Below, in pieces: positions 29,318 through 40,734 of a DNA stretch of 64,000 bases (the first letter of the stretch is position 1; every line of letters begins with the position of its first letter). The notes beneath the pieces were generated by a model that had not been told where the DNA came from, made no database searches, and saw only the letters and a program-made list of their open reading frames with translations. The DNA is taken from contig SZWC01000555.1 of the NCBI GenBank assembly GCA_023375785.1, positions 201,370-265,369 of the forward strand. The letters are read 5' to 3'. The position numbers were made by a program, and so were the translations under genes. Origin of the DNA: Penium margaritaceum. Taxonomy: Eukaryota; Streptophyta; Zygnematophyceae; Desmidiales; Peniaceae.

Positions 29318-31816
29318 TTAGTACAGCAAATGCTGTAATTCCCATGACTCACCCACTTGGGCCAACATCTTGTGGCCACGCGTAATTTTAGCTAGCACCT
29401 TATAGTCTTTAGATTTGGCTGGATAATCATCGTTGTCCATAGGTACCATGAATGTGATTGAGCTCATTGCTTTAACGGTGCTTGCTTCAATCACTTCGTC
29501 ACACAATTCCTGCAAAATGGTCCGTGTTACCACGACTAAGAAATTTTGATCATGCATCACATCCAGAGACACAAGGTTTGGTGGGAAATGGCAATTAGCA
29601 AGTGTGGAGTGTGGTTCAATGAGAAATGGGAAAATCAACTGAGAATTTTGAACACGTAAGAAATTCATATTTGTTTACATCCTTGTTTGAAATTATGACT
29701 TCATATACGTGATCCATCTTTCCTCCTTGATTATACCCCACCAATACCACTCAAGAATGGGGACAATCCGCACAATAACCTTGTCCATTTCCATGGCCGG
29801 GAGCATTGTCGCAGCCACCACCCGGTCTACGACCCTGTTTGTGGCCTCCTGTTGCACCATCACCACAAGATATTATGGCTGCAGCCAATGCAGTGGCCTC
29901 TTATCCACCACCAGCAGCTTCGGGGCACTGAGCCTTAAAGTGGCGGGGCCGCATATAGGTGAGCCATAGTTCCTCGTAGAAGGGAGTGTTGTGATGCTAA
30001 AGCAATACCTGTAGATCATTGTTATCATGGTCACGCTTGTGGTTGGGGACCTTCTTCATTCTAGTCTTCTTAAAATTACAGTTTGCAAGCTTCTTTTCCT
30101 TAACCCCCACCCATTGTCCCACCTCTACCAAGTGCAGCGTCCATGCGCATGTCGCTAATTTTTTGCATACGCACATTTGATTGTACATCTAAGTGGTGTT
30201 ATGGAATTGCCGAATGCACTTTAACCATGTAGTCACACAATGCCCTCTAGCCTTTTCGAGCATGGCCTGCTGCCATAATGGTGGTCTAGTCCTTTATTTT
30301 CTTTCTAGAAAGACTATCATGAAAGTAATCTAGCAGGAAGTACTCTAGGTACTTGAAGGTTTTGGTTCCATTTCTCTTGGTGAAGCTTTTGGCATTCTCC
30401 ATGAGTGTGGTGAACTCACTCAAATAGGCCTTAAGAAAATTACCCAGCGTCTTGAATTCCTTAATCTTGTGGAAGGCACACTGTGCCTCCTTGGGCTATG
30501 TGTACTTCTTGTCACATGATAGCACCAAAATTCTTCAATGGTATCGAATGCCACTCTAGGTGTGCCTGTTGTGCACCCTGCACTTCTACCACATACTTGA
30601 AGAGTTCATCCTCAACTCGTGTCATGGCACAGTTGCCCAAATGGCTGAGAGGAATCTTGTGGACACATAGAATGTGCCCCATGCACTTTAGCTAGTCAGT
30701 CAGCTTCATGCCCTTTCGGAAGATCTCTAGACACTATTCATGACCAGTCCCAATGTCGTCAAGGTAGGCGATTCCTTACTACCACTGGTGGTGGCATCTT
30801 CACATGCGGCATGCTAAGACCGCTGCTGCACCCACAACTAAATCATGCTATGTAACTCCCAGTCAAGGTCTTTGCATCGGCGGGCTGCCTCATGAGCGGC
30901 TAGATGCTAGAGATCGTGATCATGGTTGAGTTCCATGATTCTTTTGCTGCCGTGGTCAAGTAGGTTGGAAAATGCAAACTGCAACTCTGATGTTGTCGGG
31001 ACCTTGGCAATAGCTTCAAGGACCCCGTGTTGTATGTGTACCTTTACCCACTGAAGAATGGTACAGTTCATATACACGCATTCGAGGAGTCCCACATTTT
31101 GGAGAAAGCTATTTTCTACAACAATGCTTGAGGGGACGTGAATATGTCCCATCACAGCCACGTCATAGGAAGTGGGATCCGCCCCCAATCCTCGCGATGG
31201 TGTCGCACCTCCACCTTCGGTACTGACCTTGCATTTTTGCACCATCTTGGTAGTTACCTTGACAAGCTACTGTCATGCAGCATGAATTTTCATTGCCGTG
31301 GAATTGTCTAGCTCGTGTTCACAAGAAATTTTGACATGGCCACTTTTGGCACCGCTACTGTTTTCCGCAACCTCATTGTTTTCAGGAGCTTCTTACAATC
31401 TGGTAAGCATCATGCCATGTTTGAGTAATTGGCTTGAGTTTGGTGCACAGCAATGGCCATAGTCGCAGTTCTAATTGCCTTTGCTGTTGTCAACATCGTG
31501 CTATTGGTTGGAGTCTACACTTGGGTGGTCCTCCTTGAGCGCGTCCTCTGCCACGTGGGGGTCATCCACGTGTACGTGGACATGCTCACCGAGCACTTTC
31601 TCAGATTACATACACTTCTTGGTTTTGCTGAATTTAAAGCAGGTTTCCTTCGATGACGCGGTTGCTATGAATTTTTCCATCGTGCTCATGGTGACGGTTC
31701 TCAAAACTTGGATTCCGCCAAGGGCATGTGGTGAAGCCGTCACCACCTTGCCCTTGCCCTTGCTGGTCTTGGTTGGACCGGGTGTTTGCTATACCATTGA
31801 GACATGCAACTAGCAC
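29318..31816 (-). pseudogene. G2b gag remnants
   Basis: Blocks at 31634-31816 (gag start), 30907-31245 (GGGATPSRGLGADPTSYDVA) and 29318-29668. The last contains EASTVKAMSSITFMVPMDND and KVLAKITRGHKM, paired with EANTLKEMISITFAIPLVDD and KVLAKFTCAHKI in G2c. A Gly/Arg-rich tail equivalent to that of G2c lies near 29750-29960. Fossil. Confidence 0.65.
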
Positions 31817-32111
31817 ACATCCCCTTGTGTGACCATCACTTGCAACCTCAGAGGGGTATTGTCACTCCTTGGTTTCCTTGCTCTCACGATCGGCGAGGTA
31901 AAAATGAAGTTAATTTCTATATACATACATTAACGTGGAAAAAACATCCACGTGGAGTATGTTCAAGTTCCCTAGGCTGCCACGGTCAGCACAAGTGCGT
32001 GGAATAAAACAATCCACTCTCTATGGTGCTGCGATTGACGTAATCACATGGATTGTCTAAGCTACTCTTTGTAGTCGTGACTTATGGCACAAGATTGCTT
32101 CTCAGAAAAAA

Positions 32112-32125
32112 GAACCCTGAAACCA
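32112..32125 (-). promoter_or_regulatory. Possible G2b primer-binding site
   Basis: On the minus strand TGGTTTCAGGGTTC directly follows an LTR-like end (...CTTGACA). It resembles TGGTATCAGAGC, the tRNA-iMet site, with several differences. Confidence 0.35.
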
Positions 32126-33060
32126 TGTCAAGGGAAAATGAAGAGGAAACCTGATTTATTCTCACAACATTAGACTGAAAGAAAACATGGAAAGAGTTCA
32201 GATTTTCTCTCTTCTTTCCCTCCTTGTCTTGGCTTGATTATCTTGCTTCCTCTTTTATTGTTTGGCCTTCCCTTCATGGACCTTCACTCCATTGTGCTTA
32301 TTCTTGTGCCTCTTTGTTCATCCTTGAGAGCGTCTCCGTTGAGCACACAGAAATGGGGAGGCCTTTAAAAAATCCCCACAGGCTTCTTCTTTTGTCTTGG
32401 AATCCTCTCAGTTCTGGGAGCTCCCTTGTTGTATGATAATGTAATGCATCAATTATAGGTTCAAGGTGAGGGAGATGAGGTTAGAGAATGGGAGCAAGGG
32501 GGGTGGTTTACAGGTGGTCACTCTCTAGTCCATCCCACAAAAATTCAGGAAGCCTCCTGGGAAAAGGAGATGCTGGGAGAATTTGGAAGAAAAAAAAAAG
32601 AAGAGCTCGTCAAGAGCTTTCCAACATAATTCATGTCACTTAAAATGGTTATGTTTTAAGGACGTAGCCCCCTGTTATATTTTTGCTGCTGTTGTAGTTA
32701 CTTGCGGTATTTTGTCTATGTTTTTGCCAAGGAAACCATTGTAGACTTGGTCATAAGGATTGTCCTGCTCTGAAAATCACTGTAACGTGTTCAATTGTAA
32801 CTCATGCAAGAAATTCATCTTTCGAGTTTGTAAAATGACATATAGAGCCGAATGGAAGGATTTCTCCCTTCGTATCACCCTAGGGGCAATCTTCATCAAC
32901 GAACCATGCAAGGAGACTCAAATATTTTGAGTCTCCGAAGGCTGATTTCCATATTTACCTTTCCCCCTCGTTCTTTGTCCCAAACAAGGGTGGTATTACC
33001 CTGAACACGTGAGTTTTCATGAGTTTTCCGTAGTGAAAATTTGACATTATTTCCAAAATA
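32126..33060 (-). repeat. G2b 5' LTR (right end approximate)
   Basis: It starts TGTCAAGGGAAAATG on the plus strand beside the primer-site candidate. The part at about 32830-33000 matches 15930-16180 of G2a in reverse complement, so it is a family repeat and not unique sequence. Where it ends on the right is not resolved. Confidence 0.5.
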
Positions 33061-33129
33061 ACTTGGGCTTTTTTTTGGTGATGAGGCGATGCAAAATTCG
33101 AGTGCAACGTATGTCCAGTGATTTTGTGC

Positions 33130-33489
33130 TGACCTTTTTTGCGTTCCTCGCCCTCTCGCTGACTCCCTCTATCCCTCTTCCCCGCTCGCTCTTGCTGGCA
33201 AGGAGGGTGGGCAAGGGCGAGGGTACAAGGCCATGGACCTTGCCCTCGAGGCCCTGGTAGCCTTTGTGCCATCAATCGAGCCGCCACCTCAATCGGTGGC
33301 TGGTGGCTAGGCGGCGAGGGGCCCGCCAGTCACCTGACCGGCTGAAGGCCATCCAGCCGGCCGGCCGCCAGCGGACTGGCAGCCAGCGAATGGCTGGCCA
33401 CTGGCCAGCCCTCACAATTTGGAGGGGTGGCTGTGAACCACCTGCTCAGTATTGTGAGGCGGGAGGGCCAAGCGGGCCCTCCCACTATA
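33130..33489. repeat. GC-rich block with GCCGGC-type repeats and palindromes
   Basis: Much more GC-rich than its flanks, with many copies of GGCTGGC/GCCAGCC-like units. It holds two perfect palindromes: 33392-33410 (GGCTGGCCA, C, TGGCCAGCC) and 33461-33483 (GGGAGGGCC, five-base loop, GGCCCTCCC). It lies exactly where gypsy copy B is cut off on its left. It may be a small foldback or MITE-like insert, but no clear terminal repeats or target duplication were found. Confidence 0.5.
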
Positions 33490-36400
33490 TTTTTGCAGTC
33501 CCCTGAACTCCTCTCGTTGGGTTTGCGAGTGAGATCGGAGAGAGGCACAAATATCCGCACGTAGTCCTTTACAAACTGATGATAGTTGTTGTTGAATCTT
33601 AAAAACATGTGTACTTTGTACCTGTACTCGAATTTTGGTCGGCATTGGCCAATCAATGAATTTCTCTACTTTTTTGGGTCCATAGTGATCCCTCCACTGC
33701 GAATGATGTGGCCCAGAAACTCGATTGAACAACAACCAAGGTCGCGCTTTGAGAGATTTTGATAAAATTTATTGCTTTGCAAAATATTGAGAGAATTCTG
33801 GAGTTGTCCATCGTGCGCCTTCGTAATGTGGTTGTACACTAGGAAATCACTGAGGTACATCACATCATTTGATTCATTGCTGCCATAAATTCTACAAGGG
33901 TATCCATGAGTCCAAACAACATGACCGTGAACTCCAAGTACCCTTATCTGGCATGGAATACCGTCTTCTTGATTTCCTTATGAGTTATGCGTATCTGACA
34001 ATAGCAGTTGCATAGGTCAATTTCAGTGAAAATTCTTGCTCTCTGGAGTTAGTTGAGAAGTTCATCTACTCACGGAAGGGGGTAGTGGTTCTTGATGGTG
34101 AAGTTGTTCAATGCTCACTATTCCATGCACATCCACTTTTTCCTGTTTCATTCTTTCCAAAAACAGCACCGGCGCCGTGTAAGGTGACGTGGGTGGTCTG
34201 ATGAACCCATGACTGAGCATCTCATCCAACTGCTTTTTTAGTTTGGTCAGCTTGTGGCCGTTCATCCAATAGATCCCCTTGACCATATGTTTGCTCTCAG
34301 GTCTCATGTCAATCTGGTGATTGATGCAGTGTTGTCGAAGAAGCTTTCAAGGAAGATTGACGGGAACAATCCCTTCAAACTCCTCAACAAGGGATGCAAA
34401 ATCCTCCTGAACGGCTGTAACTGTGTCACCTTTCAAGGCCGATGTCGGTGCATCTGCTACCATAATGTCCTCTGCTTCCCCTCTGTCCACATGGACAATA
34501 CTCGCTTGTGCTCCATTTCCCACATGTTTGGCCACGTCCACCGATATCGGGTGAAAAATTGCAAGTGCTACAACTTCCTTTGGTGCTTTCACCTCTGCTG
34601 CTTCCTGTAACCGTCGCTATGTTGTGGGTAGCTCAATGAGAGACAGGTGTTGTTTTCTGCCATTAATGCTGACGTAGACTGCTTTGCTACTCCAGTCCAA
34701 TTATCTCAAACATGATTTCATGGCCGCTCATCGGGCAGATTCTCATAACATTGAACAGATCTCTGATTTGAAGCCGGAGTGATTCGCGAAGCTGACGGAT
34801 CTGCAGTCGTCCGTCGACGGTTTTTCCTTCAAACACCCTCGGTTCATTTTAAAAGCATAGAACCATGTCATTGCTAAGAGAACTCCTCCCCTCTTTCCAG
34901 TACCTATCACCAATATCTACAAATCCTTGGTTGTAGTCGTAGCAGTATCGCTGGTTAGCTGTCCTGGTACCCCTCGTCAATTTTTTTTATCTCAGGAACC
35001 CAGATTTGTGGTGATGTAACCTGCTAAGAGGGGAGATTTTTCAGCACGGACTTCTTAGATCGGACAAGAGGTTGCTATCTAATCCTGCCCTTTGATGTTT
35101 CTTGACTCCTTTCTTTCTCTATAGATTCCTCCCCTATTTTCCCTTTTGTTGCCGTTTCCAACAGTTGTGCGAGATGTGTCCCGGCTTCCAGCAAGTCCAG
35201 CATTGTTGTTGATTATTTTGATCAATGGTATCAATCTCCATTGAAGACAAGGTTCCCGTCAACTGTGATTTCTTGCTGCCACAATGTGGACTATGGCTTT
35301 GGGATCGCTAGGCATTAGATTCCTGCATGCAATTATTGCACTTGGCACTGTGATGCAATCAGATGTTGCAATCATTTGCGGAAGGTTGTCTAGGATACGG
35401 AATATGGTGATGGGAGGGGTCACTGCCGGTGATAAATTTGTGGAGAAGTCACATGTACTCTGCCATTCTGGACTGCTGACACAAGAATTAAATACTTGTA
35501 CCGTGCGTCAGAGTTCTTGTTCATTTTCCCAAAGTATGTGAGTATGACGTGCATGAATAAGTCCACTTTGATCAAGTGGAGTGAGAGAGTCATACCAGAT
35601 GAGATTGATCGGCTCGAGAGGTAGGATTCCTATGTTTTATGGTGTGAGAGCGGTCACATGAGCTGTTGATCCAGCTCCGCCGGTCTCCTCATGCCATTGG
35701 ATGACCTTTAGATCAGATCAATAATTAAAGCCGTACTACGCAAAACCGAGGCCACGAGGTCACCTGTTTTGTGTTGTTGACTCCAGCATCGGTGACATAC
35801 ACCTCCAAACTTGTCAGCCACATCCAAACCTTTGATCCTTTGGAGTTAATACAATTGAAGGGCTTAGGAAGTGCCTATCAAATTTAGGACTGACCCGAGA
35901 GCACTTCACGGGAATTTTGAAGCTCCTCCATTGCCACGTTGAGTTGTTGGAGCAGATGGGTGTGAAGACTCTTCTATGGCGACAGCTTCTAGTACAAGTA
36001 TTCATTATGCAAGTTCGTCGGCCGGTGCCTCCCATCATGTCAACTTTTCATTTCTATGGGCAACGGCGAAGGAAAAGGGTTTGCCAAGCCCAAGGGATCC
36101 AATACCGGATTGGCCGTCAGGCTTGTCAGTGCTGTGCCAGTTAATGCAAAAGTTATTGCCGCTGCCTGGTTCACTTGGAGCGCGTTGTTGATCACGTGCT
36201 GCTGATCCTCCATCGCCGGAGTCCTCGACAGTTGTTGGTTCGTGTTACCGCATGTGCGCACTCCGCTCAATGTTGTTTTCACAAGGAATCGGAATTGTTG
36301 AATGGTGGGGATGTGCTAAAGTCTCATGCAATGTTGTCGCATTGTACTTAATGTATCGTTCGTCCTTCTATTGTCGCTTCATTCTCATATCCAGTGTTAC

Positions 36401-36854
36401 GCTGAGTGAAAGGCAGCTTGTTCATAGGGATGGCATACAGAGTAGAAGACAATATAATGAAGTGGGAAACTTGTATAACTTCTATTATCAAACATGTTGA
36501 GTGCATATGTGCAATAACGAGAAACATTATGCGACGTACATAGGGTATTGGAACCTCAAGCCAAGCTTTGCATACAACGACACATCGTGATTGGTTACTT
36601 TGAGAAACTCTGCCAAGAATCCAAGCAGTTCCCAGAACATAAAAATGCAGCATTATAAAAGTCTAGCTCTGTCAAGAAGTTGACAGAGAAGTATCAAAAT
36701 ATCAATACAATCCTTGGTACAGTTGGAATAGGTGGCCAGGATGCCCTTTGCCTAACAGCATTAAAACCATGAGGTAGATGCATGGTGGGCCATAAATGTA
36801 AGGAAATTTTTACCCACTCATGGATTTTAGGGACTCGTGTACGTCTGCAACATA
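33490..36854 (-). mobile_element. Gypsy chromovirus fossil, family G1 copy B
   Basis: Minus-strand 5' two thirds of a G1 element: RT C-terminal part at the left edge (about 33490-33900; NNNYHQFVKDYVRIFVPLSD), RT (33660-34150), the linker and protease region (34150-35100), gag (about 35150-36280) and 5' LTR (36395-36854). Integrase, chromodomain and 3' LTR are missing. It is broken, with many breaks, and old. It abuts copy C directly. Confidence 0.8.
36395..36854 (-). repeat. G1 copy B 5' LTR
   Basis: It begins TGTTACGCTGAG at the worn primer site (about 36383-36394) and ends near GACTCGTGTACGTCTGCAAC. It is followed at once by the LTR of copy C. About 460 bp, shorter than the other copies. 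Confidence 0.65.
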
Positions 36855-37408
36855 ATACCGAGCAGGATGTGGATCGTTCACAGGGATGAGGTGAAAAGCA
36901 GAAGAAAATTAAAGGAATAAGGATCATTGGATGATTGTAACTGTATTTAGTAGTAGGTGTACTTTGATGACAAGTGTTGGATATATTGAGTAAAAATCTA
37001 AAATAGAAGGAAACAGAATGGCACATCTCTTGGGTCTTGGGTGCTCGAGTCGAGCAACTTGTGTGACGCCATGTCACGAATGGTGGCTTCAAGAAACTCC
37101 ATTGAGAAACGGGGCTTTTTCGAGAATATCAAGGTGAGCCTTTATAAAAATCCAGCGTCATTGAGGGGTCGAGCAAAGAGTATGAAAACGTTGATACATT
37201 GTGCAACAATCATCCTCAACATTCAACAAAATGGTCAAATGTGTCGGACTCTTTGGGAGTGGATTGTCGGAGGTCAGGACAGGTGGAAAAAATCCCCTCA
37301 GCTAATCGGCATAGAAATCATGAGGCCAACGCGAGGTGGGCAACACATGCAATGACAATAATATCCACTTGTAGAGTTCAGAGACTCGTGTACATTTCGG
37401 ACGTAACA
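36855..37408 (-). repeat. G1 copy C 3' LTR
   Basis: About 554 bp. Its right end CGGACGTAACA touches the polypurine tract. Its left edge (about 36855) is estimated from the abutting copy B LTR. Confidence 0.7.
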
Positions 37409-37422
37409 CTTCCTCCCCTTTT
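37409..37422 (-). promoter_or_regulatory. G1 copy C polypurine tract
   Basis: The minus strand reads AAAAGGGGAGGAAG next to the 3' LTR start (TGTTACGTCC). It matches the plus-strand copy at 18075-18087. Confidence 0.85.
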
Positions 37423-37429
37423 AGTTGCG

Positions 37430-38560
37430 ACGTATTGCACTTTAGTAGATGTAGGCCGGTGAAACCTGTAATAGAAATTGATAAGATAATCAACTTCTCA
37501 GAAGTTTTCATAGGACTCCTTGCAATTGTGTGCGACATCGTAGCCGTGACATGTGACAAGCTACTCGGTCATTTTTCCAGGGAATTCATGCCCTAGGATG
37601 TCTTTGATCATGTAATCAATGATCGTTTTCACTTGAATAAGAGGTGCAGGAGCGAAATCTCTGTCAAGGAATCTCTTGGTGGAATCCCAGTAGTTCTTGA
37701 GCTCACTGACGTGAAAGACTAGGTGAATCACCATGGTGTCAACTAGGCTTAGGGAAGTGACAAATGGGGTTTATATGCGCTCAATATCAAGAAATCCCTA
37801 CAACTACGTTGTTAGCTGTTAAAAATCTTTTCCACATAGCTTGAATCTTGCTGAGCAAAGTAGGATTTATTCGCAAGCATTGAATACAATGTTATTATGA
37901 TATCTTTTTGTTGCTCGCTTCATCATCTCCTGTATCTTCACAAGGGTCTTGCGTGTTTCCTCCAAGAAGCTGGAGAAATCTCGGTGATGGATGTCAACTG
38001 CGGGGATTTCCCGCTTTGACTTTGGAGTTTGTTGGTGTGGCAATAACTTTGCCGGAAACCACTTCAAACAGAATCTTTCCAGTTGTGGTGGAAGTCACCG
38101 GGTCATACATGGGTTTGGCGATTAGTATTTTTGCCTTCCAATCAGAATCATGGGGCTCATATAGATTGTGATTTTTTTTTCTGTCCATTGGTTTGAGGAT
38201 AGAATCTTGTTGATAGCTAGATCCGACTACCGTAACGCGCCATCAGTTCTTGCCAAAAATGGCAAGTGAATTGGTTGCTTCTTTTCCTGGTCACGGTACG
38301 TGACACTCTATGTTGCCGCATGATCTAATTTAGAAACGTTCACACTGTTTCTTTTGTGATGACGGTGGCTATTGCTGCGATGACGTGTGGAATCTTGGAA
38401 ATTTTTTCCACCACAAGGATAGCGTCATATCCCTCCGGAGTGATAGACAGTCCATTCAAGAAGTCCATGCTGATGTGAACCCATGGCTCTGTCAAAATAG
38501 GGAGATTTTGTAGTACTCATGGTGGCCTCGTGCGATGATATCTTTACTGTTGACAGGTGT
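37430..38560 (-). pseudogene. G1 copy C chromodomain and integrase remnants
   Basis: Near 37430-37620 the minus strand shows a chromodomain-like segment (CHGYDVAHN, then YLINFYYRFH). Near 38400-38520 the integrase core has SITPEGYDAILVV, the widely conserved G-Y-D-A-I-L-V-V stretch of Ty3/gypsy integrase. In between, HHRDFSSFLEETRKTLVKIQ is the C-terminal helix. Fossil. Confidence 0.7.
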
Positions 38561-39536
38561 CGCACGATCTACAGATTGCTGATATGTTGGTCTACATATG
38601 GCCCCACCGTTAGTAATTTGCCAGCTTCTTGAGCGTCAGGTCATTGCCAAAGTATCCAACTGGACCGGTGTCGCGTCACTCCTCCTACAGTGTTCTTTGT
38701 AGCTCTTTGTTTGGTTGAGCTAGTGAATCAAATTCGCCAGTAGGAGGCATTGAATCAGAACTTGGTCTTGTCGTACCTGTCAAAATCCTTGTAACTCTTT
38801 GTGAAGAGCCTCACGAGGTACGGGTCTCATTTGACAAGTAACGTGCTGATCTCGGCCACCAAGCCTGGTCGCTGATTTAGAGCATCCACTAGATTTGCTT
38901 TTCCATGTCAGTACTCAATGATGTAATCAAATTTGGACTCAAGGAAATCCATCCATCGAGTTTGTGGACAGCTCAGATTTCGTTGAGTTTTGAGATACTT
39001 GAGCGCATGGTGGTCGGTGCGGATGACATGTCATTGTTATTCTAGATAACACAGCCACTTTTGTAAGACATGTACAACCGCCAACATCATTTTCTTGTAC
39101 ACCACGTAGTTCAATTCTGGCCCGTGGAGTTCTTGCAATATATATATGCAATTTCTTTCTCCTCTGTTGTTGTCTTGGAGAACGGCTTTAAATACTCAAT
39201 CCAACACGTCAGTGGCCATGATATCATCCACTGTCATATCCGCCAATGGTAGGGCCAAAAGGCCAACACCGAGGCCAGAGCATTTCTCAAAGAGTGACAT
39301 GCGCTGTCCCTCCATCTCCACTCACCTGTTTTTACAAGTGAGATCAAAGAGAGACGCTGGCACTTGGGCATATTCCTTAAAATATTGAGTTGATAAATGC
39401 AAAATCACCTAAATAACTGTACATCCCAAACGTTGGTCAGCGTCAGCCAATCACTTACCACCTCCACTTTCTTTGGTTCCATGGTTATTTCTCTGCCACC
39501 AATGATGTGGTCCAAAAACTTGATCGGCGACCAATT

Positions 39537-39782
39537 TTACACTTCAAGAGTTTTCCACAAGATTTTTGTTCTTCGTAAAACTTCAAGATTTTTTTTAAGA
39601 TTTCCATGATGCTCCTCCAGGGTATGGCTATACACTAGGATTTCATCGTGATACACGATGAAAAAGTCGTTGAGGTATGACTTTAAAATGTTGTTCATTG
39701 CCATCATGAAATCCACGGGAGCATTTGTGAGTCTAAACAGTGTAATCGTATTCTCAGAGTATCCATACCTAGTTTTTAACAC
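39537..39782 (-). pseudogene. G1 copy C reverse transcriptase fragment
   Basis: An 82-codon block: LFRLTNAPVDFMMAMNNIL (the usual F-G-L-x-N-A-P-x-x-F motif), then VYHDEILVYSHTLEEHHGNL, the position of the RT active-site strand (Y-x-D-D-I-L-V-Y-S). Fossil. Confidence 0.85.
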
Positions 39783-39926
39783 CGTCTTTTTTATGTCATT
39801 GTCAAATGCATGGATCCAATGACGTCACTGCGTAGGTCGATTTTGGTGAAAATCCTTTCCCATCGGTGTTGGTCGAAAACTTCATCTGCTTGCGGAATGG
39901 AGTAGCCATTCTTGATGGTGTTGTCG

Positions 39927-40734
39927 CAGTGTTTCCAGCGGCACCTCGAACATCGAAACATCAATTTTTACATCGTTGTATCAATGTATTTCTAGATTGT
40001 TACATCGAGGTGGGTGCTTTGCATACAGTTGTCTTGGAAGTCAGGCCTTGCGTCTATGAATACCCAGTATCAACGTTACCAATAGTTCGAAAAACACCTG
40101 TTCATGACCAGCTCGTAAAATGTTTGCTCTCCTCTCGCTTGACAGTTGCGCTGTCATAGCACGTGCAACTACAGCCTGCAAGGTATGGCTCGCACGCTCA
40201 AGGAGGGATTTGCAACTTCGCGTCAATCTGTCGATGCGTGAGGAATTACCAAACAAACCTTCTGGTTTACATCTGAAACACCAGGTTCGTTTTTTCTTCA
40301 CCTCTATCTTTCAACGCAACCATTTATGCCGCATCTCCTTCCGTCGGCCTGCACGTCAGTGTTGCTGCCTGCCCTCACGGAGAACGCGATGACAGCTCGA
40401 CTGACAGGTTACATTATGTTGCCTTTTTGTGCATTTCATACCATCACAAACCGACTAAGGTACTTCACAAACTCGACATGAATATGCCCGGTTTGTGAAA
40501 TCGATGTGATGGATCGAACCAGGCATCTGGTATGTCGCATCAGTTGGACTAGCCCATGTAACTCGTACGTCGCTACCAACCATGTGGTCGGTGAGGTTTT
40601 GGCCAGACCTGCCAGCTCGCTCACAAGCCTACTCCAACGACAAGGTGAAACCACGGCATCGATTTTACATCGATGTACATCGATGTATTGATGCCACGGT
40701 ACAGGGATTACAATGGACCCCTGTGATAACACTG
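39927..40734. mobile_element. hAT-like non-autonomous element (0.8 kb) in G1 copy C
   Basis: Copies B and D continue uninterrupted through the RT region where copy C has about 800 extra bases. The insert begins CAGTGTTTCCAG and ends ATCACAGGGG-type sequence closing in AACACTG, so both ends start CAGTGTT when read inward. This is the terminal form of hAT elements. Near both ends are ACATCGATG-type repeats. No clear 8-bp target duplication remains and there is no transposase. Internal open frames show no domain. Boundaries are good to a few bases. Confidence 0.5.

Larger units (their letters stand above)
28590..33060 (-). mobile_element. Gypsy fossil, family G2 copy b, 5' part
   Basis: Minus-strand element with a 5' LTR-like region (32126 to about 33060), a possible primer site (32112-32125), gag (about 29318-31950) and the protease-to-RT linker (about 28700-29260). 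Pol beyond this is lost. Colinear with G2c (59.06-62.3 kb): matching pieces include the gag leader, the MISITF-type segment and the LLDPFDVV-type protease motif. It is broken in many places and old. The LTR right end is an estimate. Confidence 0.75.

Noticed and set aside
33461-33483. Rho-independent terminator-like hairpin
   Set aside because: There is no T-run of the right form, and the DNA is eukaryotic. Recorded only as a palindrome.
40120-40392. 90-codon plus-strand frame inside the hAT-like insert
   Set aside because: No transposase motif (no BED finger or hAT dimerisation signature), and similar-length frames occur on the other strand.
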